DNA from: Mesostigma viride
Lineage: Eukaryota > Streptophyta > Mesostigmatophyceae > Mesostigmatales > Mesostigmataceae
Length of the DNA stretch: 64,000 nucleotides
Assembly: GCA_009746045.1 (NCBI GenBank)
Contig: RPFO01000175.1
Span: 2,018,898-2,082,897 of the forward strand
Reading direction: 5' to 3'
Shown: positions 1 to 10,744 of the stretch, piece after piece
How the letters are laid out: each line of letters opens with the position of its first letter
Position numbering within the stretch: position 1 is the first letter of the stretch
The notes under the pieces: model-generated
What the model was told of the DNA's origin: nothing
Database searches by the model: none
The model's input: only the letters and a program-made list of their open reading frames with translations
Position numbers and translations under genes: made by a program

Positions 1-877
1 ATGATCAGTGCGGTTGTTCCTGGCTGTCAGGAGTGTCCAGTTGTAAGCACCGGTGCTATGATCCCTCTCCCACCATTAGCATGAGGAATCACCCTCAATG
101 GGAATCAATATTCTCCTGAGGAGGGGTGCCCCATTCATGTGGGCTACACCGACAGCTCCTGGGGACGACGAATGTAGATTGGGAGTGAGCACTCTACTAG
201 ATTGTACTAGATTCTACTATCTTCGTAGTAGTATTATGCTCTACTACATGTTACTTATTTGCCGCCGTACACAAACCTTGGCTGCCGATGCAGTAACCTG
301 CTGCAGCTTGTGAATGTGACTGCCAGCAATCAACCTGAACAGCTGCTCGCGCGGCAAGTGAATGGCTTCAAGCCTGCATAATTATATTCTGTGGCGGATC
401 CTACAGTAGTCTGACAATGTGACCGACTCAACGACAACTCATGAGGGCCTCAGCTGCTCGGCGCCGCATGATCTGGTCGCTCCCCGCGTCCATAACGTCC
501 ATAATGGCTGACGACCGACAGTTAAAACCGGGAGCTCCTTGCGGCCAGCCACTTGGCTGGACGATGGCAGTAAAAATTGCGCTGGGAGCTCCTTCCCAAT
601 CAAAGTCTGGACGACAGATCCCGTTTTGGTAGGACCAAAAGGCTCCCTGCCGTCCTCAATCGGGTCGACGGTGCCGGCCTCAGAACAACCAGTTTGGCTG
701 GTGGGGCCCCCCTCCGCCCTCCTGTTGACACGAGCCATCGCACAAACCACACCGGAACCTGCGCCCAAGTTTGTGCCCAGATTTGAACCCAAAGTTGCGC
801 CAAACACGCGCCCCCGAATCTGCGTCCACACTCGTGACCGAATTCCTGCCTCGATTCATGCCAAAATGTGCGCCCCA
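1..877. other. Flank without recognisable gene
   Basis: No convincing coding region. Positions ~760-940 hold imperfect short repeats of a TGCGCCCA-like motif. They keep several overlapping frames open on both strands, giving ORFs of 118-139 codons rich in Pro/Arg or Trp/Gln. These look like repeat artefacts, and none shows a domain. The end near 880-980 is the probable 3' UTR of the guanylate cyclase. Confidence 0.5.
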
Positions 878-882
878 TTACA
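878..882 (-). terminator. Candidate poly(A) signal of the guanylate cyclase
   Basis: The minus strand reads TGTAA here, about 100 nt downstream of the cyclase stop codon at 983-981. TGTAA is the usual poly(A) signal of chlorophyte algae. The assignment rests only on motif and distance. Confidence 0.45.
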
Positions 883-980
883 AGCCCCGAATTCGCCCCA
901 ATCTCGTCCACGGTGTGCCCTGACTTGCGCCCAGAAATGCGCCCACATTGCGTCATGATTGCGCCCTACGGGCGGCCGTA

Positions 981-1481
981 CTACAACCTGACGTCGATGA
1001 CCAGTTCCACGGCCTCTGGGATCGACCTGGAGGATTTTTGGGGGTTGCTGTGCGAGTTGCTGTCCTCAATGTCCTTCGCCTGCGACATGTCCAGCTCCTT
1101 GGTATCCCCACTATCCCTCCCTGGGCGCGCCATCATCATCTCCGCACGCAGATTCTCCGGTAGGTTCCTCACGCTGCTCTCTAGCCAGTAGGTGATCGTC
1201 TCGCCCTTGCCCTTGAGCAGCACCTTGCCGCGCTTGACGATGCGCAGGCTCCGGTCCTGCCGGCGCAACGCGGCGGCCGCCGCCTGCGAGAGGTGCACGC
1301 AGTCCGGCTGCGAGGACGTCTCGATCCGGCTCGTCATGTTGACCGTGTCGCCAAACAGGCAGTAGCGCGGGTTGAGCGTGCCGACGACGGACGCGACCAC
1401 GGGGCCTGTGTGCACGCCCGTGCGGATGTGGATGGTGCCCATGGAGGGGTCATCGAGCTTGACGGGGATGGTGTTGGCCAC
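981..1481 (-). CDS. Guanylate cyclase exon 5: second half of cyclase domain and tail
   Basis: Codons 1050-1215. It contains the [10 protein letters not shown] strand and [16 protein letters not shown]. The Cys is the second guanine-specifying residue, and the Asn and Arg are the transition-state pair. Catalytic residues therefore appear complete. A tail of ~60 residues rich in Ser, Asp and Lys follows the cyclase domain and has no recognised motif. Confidence 0.9.
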   Translation of the reverse strand: MANTIPVKLDDPSMGTIHIRTGVHTGPVVASVVGTLNPRYCLFGDTVNMTSRIETSSQPDCVHLSQAAAAALRRQDRSLRIVKRGKVLLKGKGETITYWLESSVRNLPENLRAEMMMARPGRDSGDTKELDMSQAKDIEDSNSHSNPQKSSRSIPEAVELVIDVRL

Positions 1482-4400
1482 CTGTATGCATGGGGACATG
1501 CCCGCGCGCGGATGCCAGCATAAAAGGGCCCAGGGTCAGGGGTGTGGAATCGAGAGCGACAGCGTGGAGGACTTCGCACAAGAAAGTGATGGTGGGGGGT
1601 GGGTGGGGGGGCGGGGGGAGTAGACAGTCCGGCCTGTCAGTGACAGATCCACAATACAAAAGGCGGTGCCACTCAACGAGCGCTCGCGACGCGGAACGGA
1701 TAAACATGGGCCCTAGAAACAAGATAACACAATGGCTCCAAACTGTTTAGGGTGTAAGGGTTTAGGGTATCACACGTAGCCGGCATGCAGGTGAGGTGGG
1801 GAGCGCATGGGGTGGGCCCACCACACAGAACTAGTGGTATAAGATCAAGACCCCTGATAGTGGGCCCACCACACAGAACTAGTGGTATAAGATCAAGACC
1901 CCTGATAGTAGGCCCACCACACAGAACTAGTGGTATAAGATCAAGACCCCTGATAGTAGGCCCACCACCAGAACTAGTGGTATAAGATCAAGACCCCTGA
2001 TAGCTCTCTCCCCTTATACATAGCTCCCTTATAGCTCCCTTACAGCACCCCTTATAGCTCTCTCCCTGCCACGCACTTGTATGGCGTCCTGTCCAAAGCG
2101 CACGTAGTATTCCTGTCCAAAGTGCAATAGTATTACCTATAGTATTACCCCGGTTGTATTACCGCAATAGTATTATTACCTATATTTTTACCTATAGTAT
2201 TACCCCAATAGTTATTACCTATAGTTTTACCCCAATAGTTATTACCTATAGTTTTACCCCATTAGTATTACCTATTGTATTACCCCAATAGTTATTTCCT
2301 TTAGTATTACCCCAATAGTATTACCTAAAGTATTGCCCCAAGAGTATTACCACTATCTCTTCAGTTTAGTACATCTACTACCAGTTCTGACCCTACTGTA
2401 ATCACACGCACCGCGACGGCGTCCTGCGCGAAGCGCACGATGCGCGCAGTGTGGTCCTCCGCCTTTGGGTGCAGGTTGCCCACCACCATGTACGCGTCGC
2501 CGATCGTCTCCACCTTGAACAGGCCGTGCTTTGTCGTGAGCGCGTCAAACTGGGTGTACAACCGGTCGAGCATCTGCATGACCTCAATCGGGAGCAGCTT
2601 GGCGGAATGCTCCGTGAAGCCGACGATGTCACTGAACATGATGGTCACGCAGTCGTGGCGCTCGGGGGGGACGCTCTCGCCCCGGTGCAGCGCCGCCGCG
2701 ACGTGCGGCGGCATGATCTTGTCGATCAGCCCCTGCTGCGCGGTGAGCCGCGACTGGAGCGACGAGAAGCGCTGCTGGCCGCCCGTGGCTTGGAACGCGG
2801 AGAACAGGCGCGAGTGGATCTCAACGAACGTGGGCCGGCGGTGGGGCCAGGGGCTCAGGCACTCGTACATCAACCCCTCGAGCTCCATGGGCATGCTTGC
2901 CACATGCTTGGGCCGCACGGTGCCCCTGATCACCCCCTCCACGATCGCCTCCAGTGCCAGGTCCGCGTAGATGTCGGCCCGCGCAAAGCATTCCCAGAGC
3001 ATCATCCCAAAGGAGAAGACATCAGACGCGGGCGTGGCCGGGCGGCCCGCGAGCACCTCGGGGGCGGCGTATTCCAGGGTCACAGGGACCACGCCGCGGC
3101 CCAGCGAGGAGTTGAGCAGGCGGAAGGGGCTCACGACCGAGAGCTTCAGCGACATGTTGTCGTCCAGGAAGAGCGACCTGGGCAATGATAGTGAGTAACA
3201 ACAACGTTGAGATCACCATGTAATGAGAGGGCAACAGAAAAAACAAGGTGGACACATGGCATGCAGCGTGGGGGAAATGCGACGTCAGCGCAGGGCTTAT
3301 AGTGTCCGTGAGGGCCAACCATGGGACTGGTGTGTCATCGAGGGGCAGGACTACTATATAGTTATGAGAATATGTAGTCTAGATAGCTAGCCCATACTCC
3401 CATGCCCATCTGCGCTTGCCCTGTGAGCTAGTCTTCATGTACCCTTGCCTGTGTGCACTAGTACGTGTTCACTCCCTCCGGACCCCAAAATAAATAATAC
3501 TACATACTAGTATACTAATAGTATTGCTACATGTATTATTATTTAGAATCATTATTATTTTCAATCTCTCTCCCTCGACTCACTTGGGGTTGAGATCCCC
3601 GTGGGTGATCGGCGGGTGCTGCGCGTGCAGGTACTTGAGCGCCGACGCTGCGTCCAGGAGCATGCCGATCATGGCCCCCGCATCATAGTCCAGCGTCCGG
3701 TTCTGCATGGCCGCGTGCAAGCTGCCACCCGTCAACCGCTCGAGCAGGATGTACACCGCGCCCTTGGTCAAGCAGCCCCCGATCACGCGCTCCAGGTTCG
3801 GGTGGTGCATTTCCATCGCGACTCGCAGCAACGCACTCGCGCCGTGCTGGAGCGCGTTCTTCTCCTCCCGCGGCAACGGCGGCTCGCTCGCCCTCGCGCT
3901 CAGCAAGTCCTTGTGTGAGAAGTGGTCCTTGTGGGCCGCGCTGAACTCCCAGCTGGCGTCCGTCTCTGCCAAACTCGCACGGGGCGACTCCATCCCGCCA
4001 CTTGCCACCACGCCGATCATGGCATCTGTCATGCTGCCCCCCGGCATCTCCCCCAGGGCTTCTCCCATGACATGCCCCCTCTCTGCACACAGCGACACGA
4101 GCACCTCGTCGTCGTCAAAGTAGGGCTTGGGGGCCCGCACCTTGAGGGCCGCCACGCTCTTGTCGATGACACGGAACGCCGACCGGACGATGACGCGGCC
4201 GGCGTTGGCGTCCACGTCGTTGCAGAACGACTCCTTGCACGTGGCCAGGAGCGTGCGGGACAAGGGCACGCGGCGCACGCCAACATCCACCCCATTGTAG
4301 ACGGCGTCCGAGATGCTTGTACCGCAGTCGACCGCCTTGACGGGGCCCCACTCAATTGCGCCCATGTCCACAACCCACACTTTCTTCCTGTGCTTCTTGT

Positions 4401-7400
4401 TGTGCAGCATCCAGAGCGCGTTCACGGCCAGCAGCACGACGATCCCGATCACTACGGGGGGGACCCACGCCTTGACGTTCGCGTGGCCACCATTCGGGTT
4501 CACCGGCGCCGGCGGCATCTGGTAGGGCGGGACGGGGCCCGGCGGGGTCATGCTCCCATCGCGCCACGTCGTGGGCGCCTGTGCTGTAAACGTGCCGTCG
4601 AAAGAATCCCACTTGTGCGTGACGACGTAGGCGCCACGGGCGAGGGAGCCGTTCGGGTGGAAGCTGTTCACCATGTTGATGATGTCCAACGTCCCGTCAC
4701 GGTCCCCGGCATGATCGTACGAGACCCGGCCGGACGTCCCCAGGAACGACGCGCTTCGCATGGCCTGGTACAGCACCGTCCCATCCCAACCGGGCGAGTA
4801 AAACGTCTCGCACAGCGTCTTGTTGCGGCCCGCCGCGTCTGCCACCACGCGGCGCAACCCGTGCACAATCGTGTTGACCGCATCCACGACGAGCTGGGTG
4901 CCGGAGACTATCACCAACGGGATGGTGCCCGGGAACTCGCTCCGGTTGTAGTTGCGCGCAAACGCCTCGAACTGGGCGGTGCGCTCGTTACGGCCCGGAG
5001 GGCTGGCAAGGCCCAGCAGCCCGTTCGCATGGCGGTAGAACGTGTCGACGCTCACGTTGGGGTGCAGCCCCTGGCCAGCGAGCACGCCCGGCTGGCACGG
5101 GACGTGTCGGGGGGGGGGGGGGGGGGGCGTGGCCAGGGGGAATCAGGGCCGGCGGCCACGGGGCAAGGGAACAAAGTGTCAAACTAACTGGGGGGCAAAC
5201 TGCGAGGAGGCACACATAAGCGGGCAGCTGGTAGCTCGGGGTGCATCATCCAAATACACATGGGCAGTGAGCCGACACAGGCGACGCGGGCAATCGCATG
5301 CGCAGCCCACGCAAAGCCAAGCCTGGCGCCCAGCCTGCTTTACAACGCCGACAGAGAGCACTGTGAAAACTGGCAAATTTCTTAGGCTTCCTACACTTAG
5401 AAACATGAGTTTTGAAAAGAGTTACAGAAAAAAGTTGGATACTGTTGGAGAAGAATCCAGTAACAAGTGGGAGATTAGCTGGAGAAGAGAGCGCTGGGGG
5501 CACAGCCAGAGCAGACACCCGCCCCGCCGCGCCCCGCCCTGCCCCGCCCTAACCACGTTCGAACCATCCAAATTCGGAACAAACCCGAAGCACCACCAGC
5601 ATGTACCGGGAACAGCGCCCCCGATGCCAGAGCTTGACATGCCCACGTACCAGATTCGCACATAGCGCGCTGGGCGCTGCACTAGCTTGGAGCAAGTCAG
5701 TCAGTCAGAGGTACGTTGAAACAAGTCCGGCCGGTGCCCGGGCACTGGGGGACCACACACAACGGCCGCTTTGCCTCCATGCATTGATGATCCACATCCT
5801 ACATATCAGCTGCCACTGACGCCCCACGTGCCAGAGATGCCACCACACGCACCAGCAACAGTACCCGTACATACCATAGCATAGACGGTGCCTGCACACG
5901 CCAGAAATAGCCACGCCGGAAATAGCCACGCCAGAAATGGCCACGCGACGTACCAGACTCGCACCGAGGAACGCGGGCAGCTCGCTCAACACGCTCGTGC
6001 CCGCCAGCGCGAGAATGTTGCGGTGCTTGGCGCCGCTCGGGTCCAGCACGATCATGTTGCTGAACAGGCGCACAAAGAGAGGGAGCTGGCAGAGGACGAC
6101 CACCACGTAATTCTCTGACGCCAGCAACCGCTCGGCCGCCTCGGTGACGTTCCGGCTTGTGTCGAGGGCGATCTGTAGCCCCGAGCTCAGCGGCTGGCCC
6201 CCGTCCGTGGTGTCCTGGGCGTATTGGAGGAAGGTCCTGAGGTTCAACACCGAGAGGTCAGTCTGGTCGAGCACGATGTCCACCTCGGTCCAGTTGTACG
6301 CGCGCAGGAGGGCCACACACGCACGCAGCTGCGTGCTGGACGAAATCGTTGTGCGCATGAAGGTGGGGAAGTCGCCCTTGTCGGACAGCCTGGCCGAGGT
6401 GGCGGTGGCAGAGATCTGGGGGATATTGCCGGCTGACGCCACCAGCTGCATGACCTCGGACGCCTGCGAGGACGTCGCACCCATTAACCCCACCAGGCCT
6501 GCCGGCGAGGGAAGCAGGCGGGGCATCGACCAGGGTCAAGATTGGTAACAGCATCAGGACCAGTATGACCCGCGGGAGGAAGGGGAAAGGGGAAAGGACG
6601 AGGGGACAGAGGGGGTACGTGTAGATGGGTCACAGAGGGTTGAGGCAGAGATGGGATAGCGGCAGACAGGGCCAGGACAAAGAAGACACGAGACGGCATT
6701 ACCTCAAGCCGGGTACACAGGACGTGACAAACCATGGTATGCCGTCCTTCACCGCGGTGGCAGCACGTAATTGCGCCGAAACCGCGACTCACTTAAAGCA
6801 CATGGCGTGGCCCTCATGCACAGGCTGAGCTGGGCGCGTGCGGCAGGTTATAGACAGCACAGCCGGGGCCTGGGACGCCCAGCTGCCAGGCCAGATTGTG
6901 TATTGTCAAAAGAAAACGATAAATACTGCGAATGATAACACACTATACATAATAGCCCACTTCATGTAATGACACACTTCATATAATAACCCACTATGTG
7001 TAACTAGTGGACACCCACTGGCCAACAACAGCTTCGAGAGGCAACCACCCCCTCAAGGGCGTGAATTCCATTGTGATAAAACAGACACATCTGGGAGCCA
7101 GACCCAAAGAGCATCCTGAGAGCACAAGGCGGCCAGTGCGTGCAACGATGTGACCAAGCCCCAATGTGAGCGCCCTCCAGGCGCCACGTGGTGCACAACA
7201 GGGGTCAGCTGCCACCTGCGAGCCGTGCCCCTGTAGCGGCCGCCTGATTCCCATGGGTTACTTGAACCAAAAATACATCATCGGAGAACTTTGATAACAC
7301 TAGTATATATTAACAATAATAAGATACATCCTCGGAGAAAAATAATAATAATTATAATATAAAACATCCACGCAGAAAAAGACACATCAGCCTACGGCCC

Positions 7401-8411
7401 TCGCATGCGGTGGCCTCTCTCTCTGGCATTACAAAATCAGCGGAGTCCCATGAGAAGCACTCGAAGCTTACTTGCGTGGCACCACGTCAAACCATATTAA
7501 CAAAAAAATGGCACAGCAGCCGCAAGGCGCCTGGCAGCACCGGTTTTCCGAACTTTTCGTCAGCTGCCTGGCTGGCATGGCTTCCAAACATGTGCAGGGG
7601 CCCGGGCCAATACCCGTTGGCTATGCCCTCGCCGTCGCAGGGCAAGGCAAGCTCTTCCCCCTCTGCATCTGACATACTTCTCACAAGCCCTTCTGCCATG
7701 GCCTCTACATCTTATCTTTCAAGTTCTATAATATGTCATTGTAGTTGCTCCTGTTCGAATAAAACAACCCATCACCCATGCAAGAACAAGGAGCGCAGCT
7801 TATCATCTGCTTGCCTGTAACTGTCTCCACGGATGGAAAAAAGGTCCCAGGAGAAAATTGAAGGTGCTAAACCACCTTTAGTTTCCAACCTTCCACATGA
7901 TATCCATAGACCATCACTTCTTGTAAAAGTCTTCTGTGCAAAAGACCATGGAAGAACTCGAGCACCAGTCTGATCGCTCTATGCTCACAATCCTGTGCCT
8001 TTACCATCTTCGAAAGGAAGGTTATATTGCGAGGGACGACATTTTATTAGGTATTCACCGCGACTCGGGTCAGCGGCACATACCTGGAGTGGTTGCCACC
8101 TTGGTAACGGCTTCAAAAACGGACTTTCTCTCATCCTTCTCGTAGAAGCTATAGATTGGCTGGAGACGGATACTAGGAAGAAGTGAGGTATTGGCCTCGA
8201 CTTCTCGGAACGCTAACTCCGCGTTGGAGAATGCCACTGACACAGTCGAGCCGCTGGCCAGCACGACGTAGGCTACCTTCAGGACAGTCCGGTTATCATC
8301 ACATAAACACGTTCCATTGGTCTGGGGACAGCCAGAATCAAGAGCGACCACCGCACCCAGGGTGATGGTGAGCAATAAAAGGGCATAGCCCGACCCGCTA
8401 GCCTGAGGCAT
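981..8411 (-). CDS. Receptor-type (particulate) guanylate cyclase, five exons
   Basis: Spliced model: complement of 981-1481, 2412-3177, 3584-5091, 5954-6498 and 8084-8411. All four introns (930, 406, 862 and 1,585 nt) begin GT and end AG. Exon phases add up to 3,648 nt, or 1,215 codons plus stop, which strongly supports the model. Domain order is signal peptide, periplasmic-binding-like ligand domain, one membrane helix (~498-518), pseudokinase, linker and class III cyclase domain. This is the layout of animal natriuretic-peptide-type receptors, so it probably converts GTP to cGMP in the cytosol in response to an extracellular cue; the ligand is unknown. ATG 8411 was chosen because it starts the signal peptide; an in-frame TTG 12 nt upstream is not needed. 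A 17-G run (C on the coding strand) lies just before the exon 3 acceptor. Confidence 0.92.
1813..2002. repeat. 48-bp minisatellite in intron 4
   Basis: Four tandem copies start at 1813, 1861, 1909 and 1957, the last one slightly shortened. They lie inside the 930-nt intron 4 of the cyclase gene. Copies differ by only one or two bases, so the array expanded recently. Confidence 0.9.
2105..2355. repeat. Degenerate AT-rich repeat in intron 4
   Basis: About ten imperfect copies of a 20-24-bp unit built on TATTACCCCAATAGT and TATTACCTATAG. They fill intron 4 up to ~55 nt from the donor of exon 4. No coding potential. Confidence 0.75.
2412..3177 (-). CDS. Guanylate cyclase exon 4: pseudokinase C-lobe, linker, first half of cyclase
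   Basis: Codons 794-1049. The APEVL motif of the kinase C-lobe is present, but the position expected for DFG reads SPF, so phosphotransfer is unlikely. After the linker helix, the cyclase domain begins with FSDIVGFTE (first metal-binding Asp). It continues to [13 protein letters not shown], which holds the second Asp and the Glu characteristic of GTP rather than ATP use. The exon ends at a GCG/GTGCGT donor. Confidence 0.9.
3584..5091 (-). CDS. Guanylate cyclase exon 3: ligand domain, membrane helix and pseudokinase N-lobe
   Basis: Codons 292-794. The second half of the ligand domain is followed by a Pro-rich juxtamembrane stretch, then one hydrophobic helix ([19 protein letters not shown]). 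Next come a basic stop-transfer (HNKKHRKK) and a kinase-homology region with a VAALK-type beta-3 lysine. The exon ends inside the catalytic loop, which reads HGDLN instead of HRDLK. The ORF starts in the frame set by the acceptor at 5091; its apparent first Met is a GTG inside the exon. Confidence 0.9.
5954..6498 (-). CDS. Guanylate cyclase exon 2: extracellular ligand-binding domain
   Basis: Codons 110-291. It opens with [11 protein letters not shown], equivalent to the GVVGxxGPxSS loop of ANF-receptor/periplasmic-binding domains, and continues through a ...[10 protein letters not shown]... strand typical of the family. The acceptor (GCCGGCAG) follows a pyrimidine-rich tract, and the donor is CTG/GTACGT. 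Just past the donor, intron 2 contains four imperfect ~15-bp repeats (about 5893-5945). Confidence 0.87.
6499..8083 (-). other. Intron 1 of the guanylate cyclase
   Basis: A 1,585-nt intron with a GT donor and AG acceptor. I see no ORF with domain content, no clear repeat array and no RNA gene inside it. Stretches near 6900-7000 and 7280-7370 are AT-rich. Confidence 0.75.
8084..8411 (-). CDS. Guanylate cyclase exon 1: signal peptide and start of ligand domain
   Basis: Codons 1-109. After a short polar start comes a hydrophobic stretch ([16 protein letters not shown]) that fits a secretory signal peptide, then a Cys-containing segment. The remainder matches the first strands of a type I periplasmic-binding fold and ends in the middle of the loop completed by exon 2. 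The donor on the coding strand is CCAG/GTATGT, and the exon ends one base into a Gly codon. Confidence 0.88.
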
Positions 8412-9774
8412 CCTCCCTGCCAAGCGTTTTTAGCCCGACGACTAGGCAAATCTACCCCTGCAGCCAATCTGCTATATGGCCGAGTTCTTCAGGTGGCGAC
8501 ATGAGGGGACTACTGTCCTGAGTCGTTTGTGAGGCCGTGCGTGGGCAGTTGAAGGGCTTCCAGCGAAATGCCTGCAAAATAAATCGAAGTCACCTATCTA
8601 TACGTGTGCGCGCGACCACATTTCATCCCACAATCAAAGCGAGGGCGCCGACTAGGTAGAGCATAATTATGCGCAATTCACCGGCCGTCGGCATCTGCAT
8701 TCTGCAATCGCTTGTCGATCGGTATCCACTATCCAGTAGCGAACGTTCTCATCCCGATTTGTGGATGTCCTTGCAGGGGCCATGCTTACAGTATCTCCTC
8801 CGTATCGTTTTCGTTCCCAATATCAAGTAACGTGCGTGTTTGCAACTTGCCCGTTGAAACTCTACGGCGGAGCCAATTTTCGGAAGAACCTCACCCTCAT
8901 GCTTGTCCACGGCGTGGGACAAGTGCACAGCCAAATTCCCTGCGATCACTGTGATTCCTTTTTGCCTGGTACCACTCGCAGATTTGACCGTCAGATATTC
9001 GGCCCGCCAGTCTGAACTGTCGGATCTTGGGTTCCAAATAAAAGTATGACACTTTTGAAATGTTGGTGGTTTTGGGGAAACTATGGAAAAGGTGGCGCCC
9101 TGGCGCGGTCGTATGCGTGGCCGTAGATCAATCATCGGACGGTTAAACTGGATGAGCGGAAACCCAGAACGAGAGGTCTGTCGTCAGGATCAATTAAATC
9201 AGCGGCGAAAATCGTTGGGGGAAGGGTGGGGGTGGCGGGGCGGGAGGTGGCCGAAGAAACCGCCCCAAGAAGCCGCGGCAGACTACGGGCGCGCTGAACC
9301 GTTGTGGAGGGGTGGCCAAGAAACCGCGGCAGTTACAAAAGGCGCCATGACTGCGCGCACTGGACTTGTCAGCCTGGACCTGGTCAACAAGAATATTCTG
9401 CCGGCAGCCTGCTTCTTTTCCGGGCCTGGACACTTTCTAGATCGGAATCTGTAATGTCTGGCCCACTCTGGTTCCGGGAGACAATCTCTACTAAAATGGC
9501 AGCCTGAACTAGGCCTAAAGATTCAATCATGGCTCCGGACTGCTCCGGAAGATGGTGGATTCTCCCTTTTTTATTTCCGCGAGGCGGTTATTGTTCAACT
9601 GATGAACTTTTCACGCGGACAAACAACAGGTAGGTACTGCAATCTGGTTCAAAAGCAACTTCCCCGCCTCCCTGGAAACTGAACCCCCGACGCAGTCGGG
9701 GCACGTGTAGGGTGTAGATTCCGTAACGTCTTTATTTCATGTCCATCTACGGACACGATGGTCCGAGAAATGAA
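8412..9774. other. Upstream region of the guanylate cyclase
   Basis: Presumably contains the promoter and 5' UTR of the cyclase, but I recognise no defined element. An ORF at 9083-9454 (plus) is Trp/Gly/Arg-rich with no domain and is not called as a gene. Confidence 0.4.
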
Positions 9775-10060
9775 AAATTCATTGCTTTGGACCAATTCTG
9801 ACCAAATCTCGGGACAAATCTACCAGTTCGTACTTGTCCCACTGCAGTGGTACAAGTTCCGCACTTGTCCCACTTGTGGACAAGCTGCTTGTCTCACTGG
9901 ACACTCGTGGGACGCAGCGCTCTAGTGGCCACTCGGGACGACTTGTAGTCACTCGGGCCATGCGGCCCTCGTGACTACAAGTCGGCCCTCGTGACCACTA
10001 TAGCGCTGGTCCCACTCGGGTCCAGTGAGACAAGCTACACTTGCAAATTCGGGACAAATT
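9775..10060. repeat. Long imperfect palindrome (MITE-like)
   Basis: The sequence from ~9885 to ~9960 pairs with ~9963 to ~10040. The arms share a GACTTGTAGTCAC / GTGACTACAAGTC core, TCCAGTGAGACAAGC at the outer side, and interrupted pairing between. Short direct and inverted ACTTGTCCCAC motifs extend the symmetry to ~9775. There is no ORF. A small (GGAT)n run follows at ~10063. A non-autonomous foldback is the likeliest reading. Confidence 0.6.
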
Positions 10061-10208
10061 CGGTGGATGGATGGATGGATGGATTGACGGATTTTCATCC
10101 CTATTTTTTCCAGGTAAATAGGTGTACGTTTATTCCAAATATAGCCAGTAGTTAATCCCTGCTAAGCCTAGGGTATCAAGATGTCAGTGGCTAAAACGGA
10201 GCCTTACT

Positions 10209-10734
10209 GGGTTTTCACACTCGGGTTTTTTTCGGTCGAATTTCCGTTTTGGGGTGAAAAAATTCGACGAAACTTTTTCACACTGGGTTTTTCCGGTCCG
10301 AAACGGAAAAACGGGTCATTTCCGTTGATCCACCGTAATACCACTGAATTTGGCCAAATCAGGTGGAATTCAGTGGTATTGGGTGGTAGACCCCCAAATG
10401 GGTCTACCACCCAATACCACTGGAATTCCACCCCAATTGTGGCCGGGGGGGCGCCGCGCCACAAATTTTTACTTGTCCGACCCAATAGGATGCGTCCACC
10501 TGGACGGTCGAAATTCCCTTTGCATCAGGTTCGCATGCCCAATTCTGAACATGTCTGACCAGCCCACGGAAACAGCCGTAAAAAACTTGCCATTTTTTCG
10601 CAGCCCGTACAGCGTGTCAAGCCCGGCGCGTGCACGGCCCTGTTCCGGCGCATACCACTTTTGGCCGAAAGTCCGCCGAATTTCGCCGGAGCGTCCAAAC
10701 AATTCGACCGAAAAAAACCCGAGTGTGAAAACCC
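10209..10734. mobile_element. Non-autonomous element with 34-bp terminal inverted repeats
   Basis: Positions 10209-10242 are the exact reverse complement of 10701-10734; both ends start GGGTTTTCACACTCGGG. The interior is non-coding and contains a strong hairpin. I could not identify a target-site duplication, so the superfamily is open. The LINE to the right inserted 10 bp beyond its right end, because the LINE TSD covers the last 10 bases of this repeat. Confidence 0.75.
10362..10432. repeat. Near-perfect hairpin inside the inverted-repeat element
   Basis: Arms 10362-10392 and 10400-10432 are reverse complements except for one inserted base, around a CCAAAT-type loop. A second partial copy of the same arm (AATACCACTGAATT) precedes it at ~10335, so alternative cruciforms are possible. 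Confidence 0.8.
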
Positions 10735-10744
10735 TGTTATTTTC

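Noticed and set aside
539-958. 139-codon plus ORF near the window start
   Set aside because: Pro/Arg/Cys-rich product of imperfect GCGCCCA repeats; probably the 3' flank of the cyclase.
1746-1772. TTTAGGG motifs suggesting an interstitial telomere
   Set aside because: Only two separated units; not enough to distinguish from chance.
2451-5187. Plus-strand ORFs of 245 and 421 codons
   Set aside because: They lie antisense to exons 3 and 4 of the cyclase, are His/Arg-rich and show no domain; they reflect high GC of the coding strand.
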